Shown piece after piece: positions 36,479 through 46,500 of a stretch of 60,595 nt of DNA; position 1 is the first letter of the stretch; every line of letters starts with the position of its first letter. The translations under genes were made by a program, and so were the position numbers. The DNA comes from a bacterium (lineage in GTDB: Bacteria; Electryoneota; RPQS01). The notes beneath the pieces are model-generated. The model saw nothing but the letters and a program-made list of their open reading frames with translations. It was not told the DNA's origin and made no database searches. The DNA lies in the NCBI GenBank assembly GCA_016721565.1, contig JADKHW010000021.1, positions 1 to 60,595 of the forward strand. Reading direction: 5' to 3'.

Positions 36479-39266
36479 CTATTTCAGCAGAAGCAATTTT
36501 CGGGTCATCATCGTATTCGGCAAACTCAATCGTGCAAGATATAATCCGCTCGCACAATCAGGGCAACTAAATTCACTCTCATATTCACCGGCGGTCATAG
36601 GCGCGTCCACCAAAGTCTTCACACTCTGCCCAAGCAGATTGAACACCTCAAGCTTAACATGCGCCGACGTATTGAGCGTGAACCGCAAACGCGTCGACGG
36701 ATTAAACGGATTCGGATAAGCCGGAGCAAGCGTCGCTAATGTCGGCAGTTCGCGCCGCTCAGGAGCGCTCTCCGGTATCGCGATATGAAACTCCGATTCC
36801 AACAGAATCTGGTCGAGAATCATCTCAACCGTATCTTGGAAAATGAGTGCGCGATCTCCGGCAAACGTCACCGTATGCGTATCAGCGTCAAGATAGTGCC
36901 AATTCCCACGAATGGTGTCGCTGCGTTCCCAAACCCCTTGAGGGTTCAGCGCGCTAAACACGCGCACGCTGTCAAGATCAAGACTGTCGTCGATAGAGAC
37001 TCGAATCAATCCCGCCTCAAATGACTGCCCGAAGAAATAGTTCAAGCGATAGTTGCCGCTTATTCGGACAGGTAGCGCCACGGTAACAAATTCTCCGGTC
37101 GTATCCACTTGCATCCGCTTGACCAGCATTCGCCCCCACGGATCAAGAGTGTCCGCACCCTGAAAATCACAAGCACAAAGTTCCGTCAAACTTCCGCCCT
37201 GCGATCCGAGTACAGTGAGTCGCTCAATTTCAATTCGCTGCAATCTTATCGAAGTCAAAAACTCATCCGACACCGCATCAGGAAATCCCTCCACGGACAC
37301 GGCCTGCGCTGTAAGCTTCGCCCGCACTTCTGGCAACTCCGCAGGACTGCTCGGCAGCGTTACGCGCCCCGCAATCACGCCGTCTTCGGAAGCATCCGGC
37401 TCAGTACCAATCCACGGCAAAGTCAACCCTTCAAACACCACGTTGGCGCTTTCGCCCGCAGGATAACCGCGCAGCGTAATCGCGATCGTATCTCCGGCAA
37501 ATGCATAGCCGTCAATCTCGTCACGCTGAACTCTAAACTCAAGCGTAGGCGTTGCACGATGTCCCCACGCAGGTAAAATCGTTTCGACTCCGTCACTGAA
37601 CTGCGCCACCAACGCCCCGACACCCGATGATGCAAACGGCGCGCGTGCGCGAACAGTAACAACCGAATCCGTAACAACGCGGCTTCCGCCCACAAGTTCG
37701 AGCGGAATGCCATTCCAAGTCACACCGTTAAAAACTCGGCCATTCACCATGCCGCGCGCGAAAATCGTCAAAATCTCACCACCCGTTGAGGTGTGCGACG
37801 AATCCTGATCCCGCACGCTAAAACGTTTCGGTTCAAGATACGCCAGTGACATGCAGCGATAGTTGCCTGTCAAATGCTGCCACCCACCGACTTCAAAATC
37901 CAAACTCAGAGAATCGCTGAACGGCACTGCGTCACTGAAGTGATAACGATAGGCCGAGTAGTCGTTGTTCGTAATCGTCACGACACCGTGCGCAAAATGC
38001 CTCGCCATAGCAGGCTGACCGTTTGGTCCTACCCAGTTGTAACTCGCGTTAAAATACTCCGGCGTACCAACTCCCGCGCGTACAACTTCTCCATCGGCGA
38101 GTAGCGTTTCGTCGCCCTCGAGAGCCTGTCCCGAAGTGTTATCCATTTCCAGATACGCGCCGAGATAATTTCCTTTGCCGTAAAACTCCGCCGCGCGAAA
38201 TCCGTCATAGCGTCGCGTCGGAATATTCACAAGGAACGTCCGCCCAAGCGATACGCAGGCACATCTGCGGTTCGAGTGCAACAATATCCGCACCGACACG
38301 AATCCGATTCGTCCCCGGATTCACGACGTTGTTATCCACCTCGACTCGAAACTCCGTAGAGAATGGCATGATAGGTTGAAAGTACAACGTATCACCGCTT
38401 CGTCCCGCCACCGCACCGCTGTAAGTCGTCACACCTTCAGAGCAATTGAACAGCAACCCAATCTGTGCGGCAATCGCAGGCTCAGGATCATGATCAAAGT
38501 AGATTCGCATCACCGTGCGATCCAAGTAACTGCGCGTCGTGTCTTGCGGAATCATCCACAGTTTGCGCACCACTCCGGAACCTTCATAAGAGAGCGGTTC
38601 CGCCGTGCGGAAACTCAACAGAGTCGTGTCAGCCGAAATCGATTCCGCCGTGCGATTCCACATCGCAGGACTTGTCGGCTGTGACCACACCGTCTCCATC
38701 GTGTCGCGCTTCAAAAAATAACTCAATTGCACAGGCACGCGAAACGACTCGAGCGTCACCCCGTCGTCGTACATCTGCGCACAGCCGTGATAGGCCATCG
38801 TGTTGCCGACGTAGGTGATTCTCAGATGCTGATTAAACGGCACCGGAGCATAGTTCCAATTCCAACCCGCCGACGAATCCGCCAGCGGTGGTAAGAACGG
38901 CGATGTTCTGCCGCAAATCGAATCCGCGCGCAAATCCATATCCCACGCGACGGTGTCATCCACAAAAATTCTAAACCGCAGCTCAGCGCTCGGAGCACGC
39001 CGTGTCCAGCCGAACTCCGACAAGACTCCCGGCCCGTCAATGTCGCATAGTATGTTCCAATTGAAGCTGTCGCGGCGCAAATAATTCCCGCGATCTTCAT
39101 TTGTGATGCCTTCCCCGTGGCTGGAGAAGCACTCGATACGCTCGTACGGCAACGGTCCCGCTAAATTCTCGCGGCGGAGCAACGGCTCCCAATACGGTTG
39201 GGCATAGGCCGAGCCACCCGCCAACAGCAGGAGCATCACACGGAAAAATCGATAGTTCTGGGTCAT
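36479..39266 (-). CDS. Secreted DUF2961 / GH172-like protein with sorting domain (one frameshift)
   Basis: Two adjacent frames make one gene of about 928 residues. The N-terminal half (signal peptide RVMLLLLAGGSAYAQ, then SSHGEGITNEDRGNYLRR, DIDGPGVLSEFGWT, RIFVDDT, YLKRDTM) and the next part (GFRAAEFYGKGNYLGAYLEMDN, GDETLLADGE, GTPEYFNASYNW, YRYHFSDAVPF) match the DUF2961 fold, whose characterised members are GH172 difructose-anhydride enzymes. Shortening the C3 run at 38243-38245 by one base joins them as RIAWRTFLVNIPTRRYDG. Residues about 600-840 are additional beta domains. The C-terminus is a sorting domain (YPNPFNPSTRLRF...SGLYLARL...RKLLLLK). It ends 12 bases before the lyase-like gene, so the two are probably co-expressed glycan-active proteins. 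Confidence 0.8.
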
Positions 39267-39479
39267 AATTCTGGGTCCCCACGGCGCAAGAACCAAACCA
39301 AATTTGGGTTTGGACAGACTCCGAGGATAACCCTACAATTTACACCATACGTTGTGGTTCCGCAACTCGGTTTAGCCCGCTCAGGCCACATTTTCACGAA
39401 CCTTAACTCATTATTAAACAACAAAAAAGACGACAATCCGCCGCCTTTCCGATGTAGCTATCCTTTTATAGAGGTAAAG

Positions 39480-39855
39480 TCACTTCAGCAACACAACCTT
39501 AGCCATCGCCAATGGCCGGTTCCCCAGCGGATCCCAAGCCCGCACAAAATACAGCCCCGAGGCAAATTCATCTGCCTGCCACGTCACCGTTTTCTCATCC
39601 GCCACCGCCCCGCTCCACAATTCCTTCACCCTCCGCCCCGTCACGTCAAACAGCTCAATCCGCGCAATCATCGCCCGCGGCACATTAAGCTTAAAAGTCG
39701 CCACCGAATTAAACGGATTGGGATAAGCCAATATGCTCGCCGACTCAGGAAGTGGCGGACGAGGTTCAGGCGAAGCCGTGAAAAACAACGTGTCCGTGTA
39801 CCACGGATCGAAAGCCACGCCATCACCGACTTCATCGCCTTGGCCAAGCGGATTC
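39480..39855. repeat. Duplicated DNA encoding the sorting domain, copy 1 (second copy at 41063-41438)
   Basis: About 375 bases at the 3' end of each of the two beta-helix genes are nearly identical (roughly nine of ten bases by eye), including synonymous positions. The upstream passenger regions have diverged much further. The tract covers the end of the helix (PLGQGDEVGDGV...DPWYTDTLFF) and the whole sorting domain. Confidence 0.8.
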
Positions 39856-41045
39856 AAAGTCGGATGAAAGGGGCCAGTCTCGTGGCCCCACCAGTTGAAA
39901 CGCGCGTCAAGATATTCACCGAAGTCCGTTCCTACACCTTTTCTGTTCTGATAAATAATGTTCTCGCGCAGAACAGGTCCGGGATCACTGGCATAAACCG
40001 TTGGCAGATCACTTCCCCCAGTTCGATAAATACGGTTATGCGTAACAGAAACCTTTCCGCTTAAAGTCATTGCCCAAGCTCCGTGGCCTTGCAGAGCGTC
40101 GCGAAAAATATTATCTCTGACTTCAACTCCAAAGCACCCATCACTGTCCTCAGTTGAATTGGCGTTCAGCATTTGATGAGTCGGTGGACTCCATTGACTA
40201 TGTCTGAAATTGTTTACGAAGGTGCAAGAGCTTATCGTGGTCTGAGCATCACATGGGGACTCAATATAGACAATTGAGCTTCCCATATCACAATCATGAA
40301 ACTTGCAACTGTCAATCAGGTTCATGCGACCGCGAATTTCGACGATCGGCACACCGCTTCGCTCAAACGGGCCAAAATCACAGTTTGTAATTGAAATGAA
40401 GTCGCCGTCCGCCAGAAAATTTCGACCTTGGCCCTGCGTGGTCATACGGCAATTGCGAAGTTCTGTTTCGGAGCCGCATTCGATTACGGCCCACCCTCCT
40501 GTTCTTCCGTGAAATCTTGTGTTGGATGCGTGCAATGCAACATTACGCGCATCAACACATTGCCAAATGTTGTCGATGAAAACGCAATCTTCAAGTCTAA
40601 GTGGTGCATCTGCGCTGATACCAACATAAGTGGAGTCCCAAACACAGCGCCTAAACACGCCAAGCGAATCAAGATGATGAACACCACCGATTCCTGTATG
40701 TGGAAACATCGCTGGCCCGTTGCGAAACTGAATATCCTCAATCGTATATCCGTAATTCCCCGATGTCGTAAAACACCGTCTGAATTGCGGATTACTCAGC
40801 GTACTCGGATCAATGATTGGCCTCGCGTACAACCCTGTATCCGGCTCAACGTTTCCCTTGAGAACAACACTGTGCGTCGGCATGAGTACCGATTCGGCAT
40901 AAACACCCAAGTCAACCAATACTGTATCACCCTGATCGGAAGCATTCAGAGCTGACTGAATAGTTAAATATTCTGTCGGTACTCTAAGCGTTGAAGCATG
41001 TGACGCGAATACACAAATGAAAACCGCTAAACACGTTGCTTTCAT
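39480..41045 (-). CDS. Secreted right-handed beta-helix protein with sorting domain
   Basis: An intact 521-residue protein with GGAGGTG before the ATG. A signal peptide (MKATCLAVFICVFASHAS) leads into RVPTEYLTIQSALNASDQGDTVLVDLGVY, the standard opening of NosD/DUF1565-type parallel beta-helix proteins. Irregular 20-25-residue helix coils follow (LRNCRMTTQG, ISNCDFGPFER, IDSCKFHDC, VTHNRIYRTGG), closing with the typical FNWWGHETGPFHPTLNPLGQGDEVGDGVAFDPWY segment. Residues about 435-521 are the sorting domain (ILAYPNPFNSVATF...SGLYFVRAW...AKVVLLK). It is probably a surface protein; glycan binding or cleavage is possible but no catalytic motif is visible. It follows the paralog upstream by 17 bases. 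Confidence 0.84.
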   Translation of the reverse strand: MKATCLAVFICVFASHASTLRVPTEYLTIQSALNASDQGDTVLVDLGVYAESVLMPTHSVVLKGNVEPDTGLYARPIIDPSTLSNPQFRRCFTTSGNYGYTIEDIQFRNGPAMFPHTGIGGVHHLDSLGVFRRCVWDSTYVGISADAPLRLEDCVFIDNIWQCVDARNVALHASNTRFHGRTGGWAVIECGSETELRNCRMTTQGQGRNFLADGDFISITNCDFGPFERSGVPIVEIRGRMNLIDSCKFHDCDMGSSIVYIESPCDAQTTISSCTFVNNFRHSQWSPPTHQMLNANSTEDSDGCFGVEVRDNIFRDALQGHGAWAMTLSGKVSVTHNRIYRTGGSDLPTVYASDPGPVLRENIIYQNRKGVGTDFGEYLDARFNWWGHETGPFHPTLNPLGQGDEVGDGVAFDPWYTDTLFFTASPEPRPPLPESASILAYPNPFNSVATFKLNVPRAMIARIELFDVTGRRVKELWSGAVADEKTVTWQADEFASGLYFVRAWDPLGNRPLAMAKVVLLK

Positions 41046-41062
41046 AATCCACCTCCGTTTCG

Positions 41063-42661
41063 TTACTTCAACAGCACAACCTTAGCCATGGCCAAAGGCC
41101 GGTTCCCCAGTGGATCCCACGCCCGCACAAAATACAGCCCCGAGGCAAAATCATCTGCCTGCCAAGTCACCATTTTCCTATCCGCCACCGCCCCGCTCCA
41201 CAATTCCTTCACCCTCCGCCCCGTTACGTCAAACAGCTCAATCCGCGCAATCATCGCCCGTGGCACATTCAACTTAAACGTCACCACCGGATTAAACGGA
41301 TTAGGATAAGCTAATATGCTCGCCGACTCCGGAAGCGGCGGCCGCGGCTCAGGCGAAGCCGTGAAAAACAACGTGTCCGTGTACCACGGATCAAAATCCA
41401 CGCCATCTCCAACTTCATCGCCTTGTCCAAGCGGATTGGAATTTGGGTTGAATGGGCCAGATGCGTCTCCCCACCAATTATTCTCAGCATTAATTGGACT
41501 TCCCCACATGGGTTCGACAGCTTTGCCATTGCCGATAAACATGTTATCTCTTATGAGCGGATCACCACCAACGTCCTGCAAAGTCCATTGATCCAACGGG
41601 AGCAAATCTCGAAAAGTGTTTCGCATAATGATGTTGTGACCTGTGTTGAGTATTCCCTTGGCAATGCTTCCGCCAACGTTGCCGATGAACTCGTTGCCGG
41701 TAACCAGCAATTCAGAGCACGGCCTCATTGAATCATCGTACTGCTCATTCACATTCAGGCACATCGTGCCGCTGAACTCTTCACCTTGAATGACATTGTC
41801 AATGAATCTGTTATTGCGGATCTCTATTAATCCGTCACATTGCGGACGAGTGTCCATCAATGCCCCGCGCGCAATACATCCCTGAATCAAGTTGTCTTCA
41901 AACACACCGTCCGGGCCAACGACAAGAATCAATGCTCCTCTTGAACCGCCTCCGGGACCGAAAACATTGTTTCGCACAGACCAGCCTTCCCCACCGACCA
42001 CGAACCACCAGTCCCAGTTTGTGCCCATTTCCCCGTGTAAATGACATCCTTCAACGACTGTGCCCGAGCCACAGATAATCGCAGACCAGTCCGTCTCTAT
42101 GCATTCGAAATCACAATCAAATGCTCTCAGCGTCGCGTTCGCCATATAAATACAGTTTCGCTTAGATGCGCGAAAGATGCATCGTTCAAGTGTGACGAGG
42201 AAAGGCGAAACGACCCCACGATACGTTGAATCAAACACGCAGTCTCGTATCACAAGATTGGCCGCAGAGTTTCTAACGCCGCCCACAGAATTGTTATCAT
42301 GCGGATGCATCGCCGCGCCGTTCTTAAACCACATTTTCTCGATCACAACATCTCCATGCAGATTCTTTAGACAGGAGCGAGTCGTAGGCGAATCTAATGC
42401 GGAAGGATCAACGATTGGTCTTAAATAAAGGCCCGTGTCTGGCGCAACATCCCCGATTAGTGAGAACCCAAATACAGGCGCAGTAAGCTCTTCTGCATAT
42501 AGCCCATTTGTGACCAGAATACTATCGCCTTCCGCAATTGCGTCGAGCGCCGCCTGAATTGTTGCTTGCTCGCTCGGCACACGAATGATCCCCGCGTAAC
42601 ACGCAGTAAACAAAAACCGCGACCATCGGTGCGTAATCAGTTTCCTGTTCACGGATTGCAT
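41063..42661 (-). CDS. Secreted right-handed beta-helix protein with sorting domain (paralog)
   Basis: An intact 532-residue paralog of the following gene. The N-terminus has a short hydrophobic signal (WSRFLFTACYAG), then IIRVPSEQATIQAALDAIAEGDSILVTNGLY. Helix coils include VIRDCVFDSTY, VEGCHLHGE, IRNNRFIDN and VTGNEFIGNVGGS. The NNWWGDASGPFNPNSNPLGQGDEVGDGV segment closes the helix and is followed by a sorting domain almost identical to that of the paralog. The ATG at 42661 lies inside the 3' end of the Cys-rich gene upstream (13-base overlap), indicating coupled translation of a Cys-rich/beta-helix pair. Confidence 0.82.
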   Translation of the reverse strand: MQSVNRKLITHRWSRFLFTACYAGIIRVPSEQATIQAALDAIAEGDSILVTNGLYAEELTAPVFGFSLIGDVAPDTGLYLRPIVDPSALDSPTTRSCLKNLHGDVVIEKMWFKNGAAMHPHDNNSVGGVRNSAANLVIRDCVFDSTYRGVVSPFLVTLERCIFRASKRNCIYMANATLRAFDCDFECIETDWSAIICGSGTVVEGCHLHGEMGTNWDWWFVVGGEGWSVRNNVFGPGGGSRGALILVVGPDGVFEDNLIQGCIARGALMDTRPQCDGLIEIRNNRFIDNVIQGEEFSGTMCLNVNEQYDDSMRPCSELLVTGNEFIGNVGGSIAKGILNTGHNIIMRNTFRDLLPLDQWTLQDVGGDPLIRDNMFIGNGKAVEPMWGSPINAENNWWGDASGPFNPNSNPLGQGDEVGDGVDFDPWYTDTLFFTASPEPRPPLPESASILAYPNPFNPVVTFKLNVPRAMIARIELFDVTGRRVKELWSGAVADRKMVTWQADDFASGLYFVRAWDPLGNRPLAMAKVVLLK

Positions 42662-43161
42662 GCCGGAATACTGCTACAAACTGTCGAAAAACTCCCACCA
42701 ATGAACACATATCCCCGCGCTATGCATGAACTACAATTCTCGCACGAACCTCCAAAGCAAGTCCGTTTGCAAACTTTAAGTTTGTATGGCTGATCTGCAG
42801 TGAGAGCTACTGTCGTTTGGCAATTATTCGAGCAATCGCCGGATTGACAGGAACTGTGACAAATACTTGAGGCAATCAATTGGCCATCACTGTCCGTCAA
42901 GAATACGCACGCAAAACACTGTGCACAAGTAGCCCCGCTGCAACTCAGGGAGTATCTTATTATGTAGTTCCCTGTGCATTCAGCCGTAAAGTGTTCGTTT
43001 CACAATCTCCATCACTTCCGTCACAGACTTACCATGCCGCAACTTCCATCCGCCACACAAATACACTGTGTACAACTAAACGAATCCCCTTGCCCCAAAG
43101 CCGATCCCAACTCCAACCCAAGCACACATCCCGCCATTAGCAAGAACTTAAGAGTCTTCAT
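42649..43161 (-). CDS. Small Cys-rich secreted protein, frame interrupted (cassette 1)
   Basis: ATG at 43161 with GGAGGTG upstream encodes a signal peptide (MKTLKFLLMAGCVLGLELGSALG) and the Cys-rich start CTQCICVADGSCG. Two single-base corrections (AA to A near 43040, GGG to GGGG near 42975) restore one product of about 165-170 residues: CDGSDGDCETNTLRLNAQG..., then SCSGATCAQCFACVFLTDSDG, CHSSCQSGDCSNNCQ, KVCKRTCFGGSCENCSSC and an end CSSIPACNP. About 25 Cys residues in pairs suggest a disulfide-rich or metal-binding secreted protein. It resembles the small proteins ahead of the other beta-helix genes in this window (LxLKxxC..C...GxC, then a beta-strand and a C...C tail). The family is not one I recognise. 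Confidence 0.65.
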
Positions 43162-43364
43162 GGACACCTCCGTAGAAGTAAGAAAGGGCTTTGTTGGCTA
43201 TTTAGCAAGGCCTGTTGGTTCAGCCGCACAGAAAAAAATTGCCCCAATTCCTCTCCAGCCCAAATGCTGGATTTGCAGCTCCAAAAGCAAATTCCCAAAG
43301 AACAATCATCCGTTTTTGAACATGTGTTCACAAATTCAATATATTCAGTATATAACACAAAAAC

Positions 43365-43393
43365 TTGACAAACGGAACATTCATGCTTATATT
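43365..43393 (+). promoter_or_regulatory. Strong rightward promoter motif downstream of the giant gene
   Basis: TTGACA (43365-43370), a 17-base spacer and TATATT (43388-43393); a TATTAT also starts at 43390. It points rightward, opposite to all neighbouring genes, into a region of three hairpins and then the 3' end of the giant gene. No protein gene follows it on this strand, so it may drive a small or antisense RNA. Confidence 0.45.
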
Positions 43394-43421
43394 ATAGTCC
43401 AATAACGTGAGGCCGCCAAAC

Positions 43422-43452
43422 AAAAAAGCGGACCCGATCTCTCGAATCCGCT
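43422..43452 (-). terminator. Intrinsic terminator of the giant gene
   Basis: Leftward reading gives AGCGGA-loop-TCCGCT followed by TTTTTT, about 90 bases beyond the stop of the giant gene. Confidence 0.75.
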
Positions 43453-43468
43453 CTCCTTATATAGGGCG

Positions 43469-43531
43469 GTGCGTCGGGAGGGCTTCCGACGCACCTGGGC
43501 AAGTGGGCCTGCTCCGGGCAAGAGCAGGTCC
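43469..43531. other. Two strong tandem hairpins beyond the giant gene
   Basis: GTGCGTCGG...CCGACGCAC (43469-43494) and GGCCTGCTC...GAGCAGGTC (43506-43530) lie between the giant gene's stop and its terminator. They may protect the mRNA 3' end, or form the body of a rightward RNA started at the promoter near 43400. Confidence 0.5.
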
Positions 43532-43538
43532 GGGCACT

Positions 43539-46500
43539 TTATTTAAGCAACTGCACTCGCTTTACATCCGAGAAGTCAGCCGCTTGCATTCTCACAAAAT
43601 ATAATCCGCTCGGCGCGCTCGCCGCTTCCCACATCATCCGCAGATAACCCGCAGGCCGTGTTTCATCCAAAAGTTGCGCCACCTGACGGCCCAACACGTC
43701 GAACACCGTGATGCTCACATGAGACATCTGCGGCAACTCAAACGGAACAGTCAACGAAGCGTTAAACGGATTCGGATACGGTGAACCCATCGCAAGCTCC
43801 GTCGGCAATCCTGCATTGTGCGGATCCGCATTTACGCCGCCCGTAATTCTAAACGACGCATCAGAAATATCGTGAATAGAGGTATCCGCTTCCGATGCAA
43901 TCACGACATAACAACTGTCACACGCCGGCCCCGTAATCGTCCACGCTTCGTCGCCGTCATTCTCAGTCGAGACAAACAGCGTGTCGAAGTCGTTGATCGG
44001 TGCTCCGCGCCACAATCCAATCTGCACATTACCCGCAATACCTTCACTCGTCCAACGAATACGAATCTGCTGATTCACATCCCAACTCTCGCCACCGTTC
44101 GGCTCCGTAACCGTAATCTCCGGCACGCGAATACTAATCGGCGCGTCAGTCGTATCAAACACCAGAGGTTCACCGGCCAAACGAATTCTTAATGACGCAA
44201 ACTCCGTTGCCGGACCTTCAACCGTCCACAGGAACGAGTCAAGCTGCGTCGTTGTAACGTCCACCCAACTCCCCTCCGCACGATCTCCGTAACTCACGTC
44301 AAGCTCCGCCTCGCCGTTAGCATGCTGGCGCGTCCATCGCACCCAATGCTGCTCCCCGACATACCAAACATCATCGTCCCCCGCATCAATCCTCAGCGTC
44401 CGCGCAATCAGTGAACGCACCGGTGAAACAACCGATATATTCGGATGCTCAACCGATGTTGCACGGAATTGCATCGAGGCAGCGTCAAAATACGGCAAGC
44501 TGTATAAGTAAGTCGTGTCAAGCAGCGACGCGGCAATCGATTGCCAACCCGTTCCGTCAAACGAAACCTCAAGTTGAACAGGTGCCGCGCCGTCCAGCGC
44601 ACTCCACGTCAATTGTAGATTCTGTCCCGAAGTGTCCGTCCCGCTTTCTGATGGCGCAACCCAACTCATCGCGGGCACACGCACCATAAACGGCGCAGTC
44701 GTATCGGCATACTCCGGCGAACCCGTTACTCGCAAGATGAGTTGCGCCATGCCGCGCGGAGCGCTGACGTTCCACGTCCACGACTCATTAATCAAGTCTT
44801 GTGCGAGAATCGTCTCGCCAGATTCATCCAATCTGACAAGTTCCAGAGCGTTCGGAATACCGGCAATGCTCCAACCAAGCTGCACAGCCTCACCTGCAAA
44901 CACTTCAGCCGCAGGCGGCGTCGTCCATTCCACTGACGGCATGCGCAATGCAAACGGCGTGGTGCTCACATTTAGTTCATCGTCACCCGGAACATACACA
45001 ACAAAGTGTGAATTCTCTGACGGTGGCGAAGTCAAAATAAATGCGAAGTCCGTCGGCACGATGGCGTCGCCTAACTGTTCGAGTTCGCCGTCACGATCGA
45101 GCGCGATAATCACAGGCTGATTAACATGTTCAGCCGAAATATGCAGCTCCACAGATTGACCGACATACAACACGTCGTCAATCGGGAATCTCTCAACCGA
45201 TAGCGTCGGCTGATAGATTGTAATAATTTGATCCAGCGTATCGTTATACTGTGCTTCAAGTTCACTCCGCACAGCCAACCGCACGTCTTGACTTTCAGGC
45301 AAAGTAGCCCACCACTGGAAGCTATTCTGAATACCGTAATATAGTTGCTCCCACGGACCTTCAAGACCGTTGCGCGAAATTTCAAGCATCATTGGTCCGA
45401 TAACTTCATGGGCGTCCCATGTAAACGTAATCGGGCCATGTCCGACACGCAGATCCGTTTCAACCAATTCATTCAACGTCAAATGCGGCGCGACGAGTCT
45501 GAAAGTTCCGCTCGTATCCGCAATGTCATTCCGTTGTTCAGAGCGAATTGCAATACGCGCTGACGCATACTCAAGTCCGGTCGGGATAAACGTAAAGCTG
45601 TCACTGACCGCCGTGCCAAGCAACACAAATCCACTTCCGCCGTCGAGGAAGACATTTACTCCCGTCGGCAAATGATGACGATCCCAGCGCACAGTCTGCG
45701 GCTCGTTGATAATCCACCGCGAATTTGCAATCGGGCTTGTCAACTCAAGCGAACCCTGATACGGCCCCGTCAACGGGACACTATCGGCACGCGAAGGATT
45801 GGCAAGTGAACGCACAACTAAATATGAGTTTTCAGCCGTCGCACCACTCACCATCCAACTCAATGTATCCGCCGTCGTTGAAGCATTGATAACCGTCGGA
45901 GTTCCACCAACTCGATTAAGCATCACCGACACAGCACCCGTCCAACCCGTGCGCTGCCAAGAAACCCAAATCGGCGAACCCAACACAAGCTCGCTTTCAA
46001 CAGCTGGCGTCAACACGTCAAGCGCGGCATTAATCAACGTAAAGTTTGCGTTACCAATATCCGTCCATGAACCGTTCACCGTCGAAACAACACGCAAGCG
46101 CGCCGTCGTGGTCGCCGAACCGTTCGCTGTCCACTCAAATGAATCCGCATCCACGGACGCTGACAATATTTCCCAACCGGACGGATAGTTGCGATCCAAT
46201 TCTACTCGAACACCTGCCGGATGATCCGCGCGATTCCAGCGCAACATCACTGGCTGGTCAATCGTGATGACTTCACCGCTCTGCGGATAGCTCACGGTCA
46301 ATGTCGGTTGTGCCAATACAAAGCTCGATGAAACCGCATTCACTTGCGGCAACGCATCGCTTTGGATTTTCAGTTTTGCTTGTGCCGCTGTCGCACCGCC
46401 CGGTGTCCAATTGTATTGATTGGCGGAAAGTCCACCTGCCAAAAGTTCCGGGAACGTTGCGCCGTTGTCGCGCGACAAATAGAGCGAAACCGTTCCGGTC

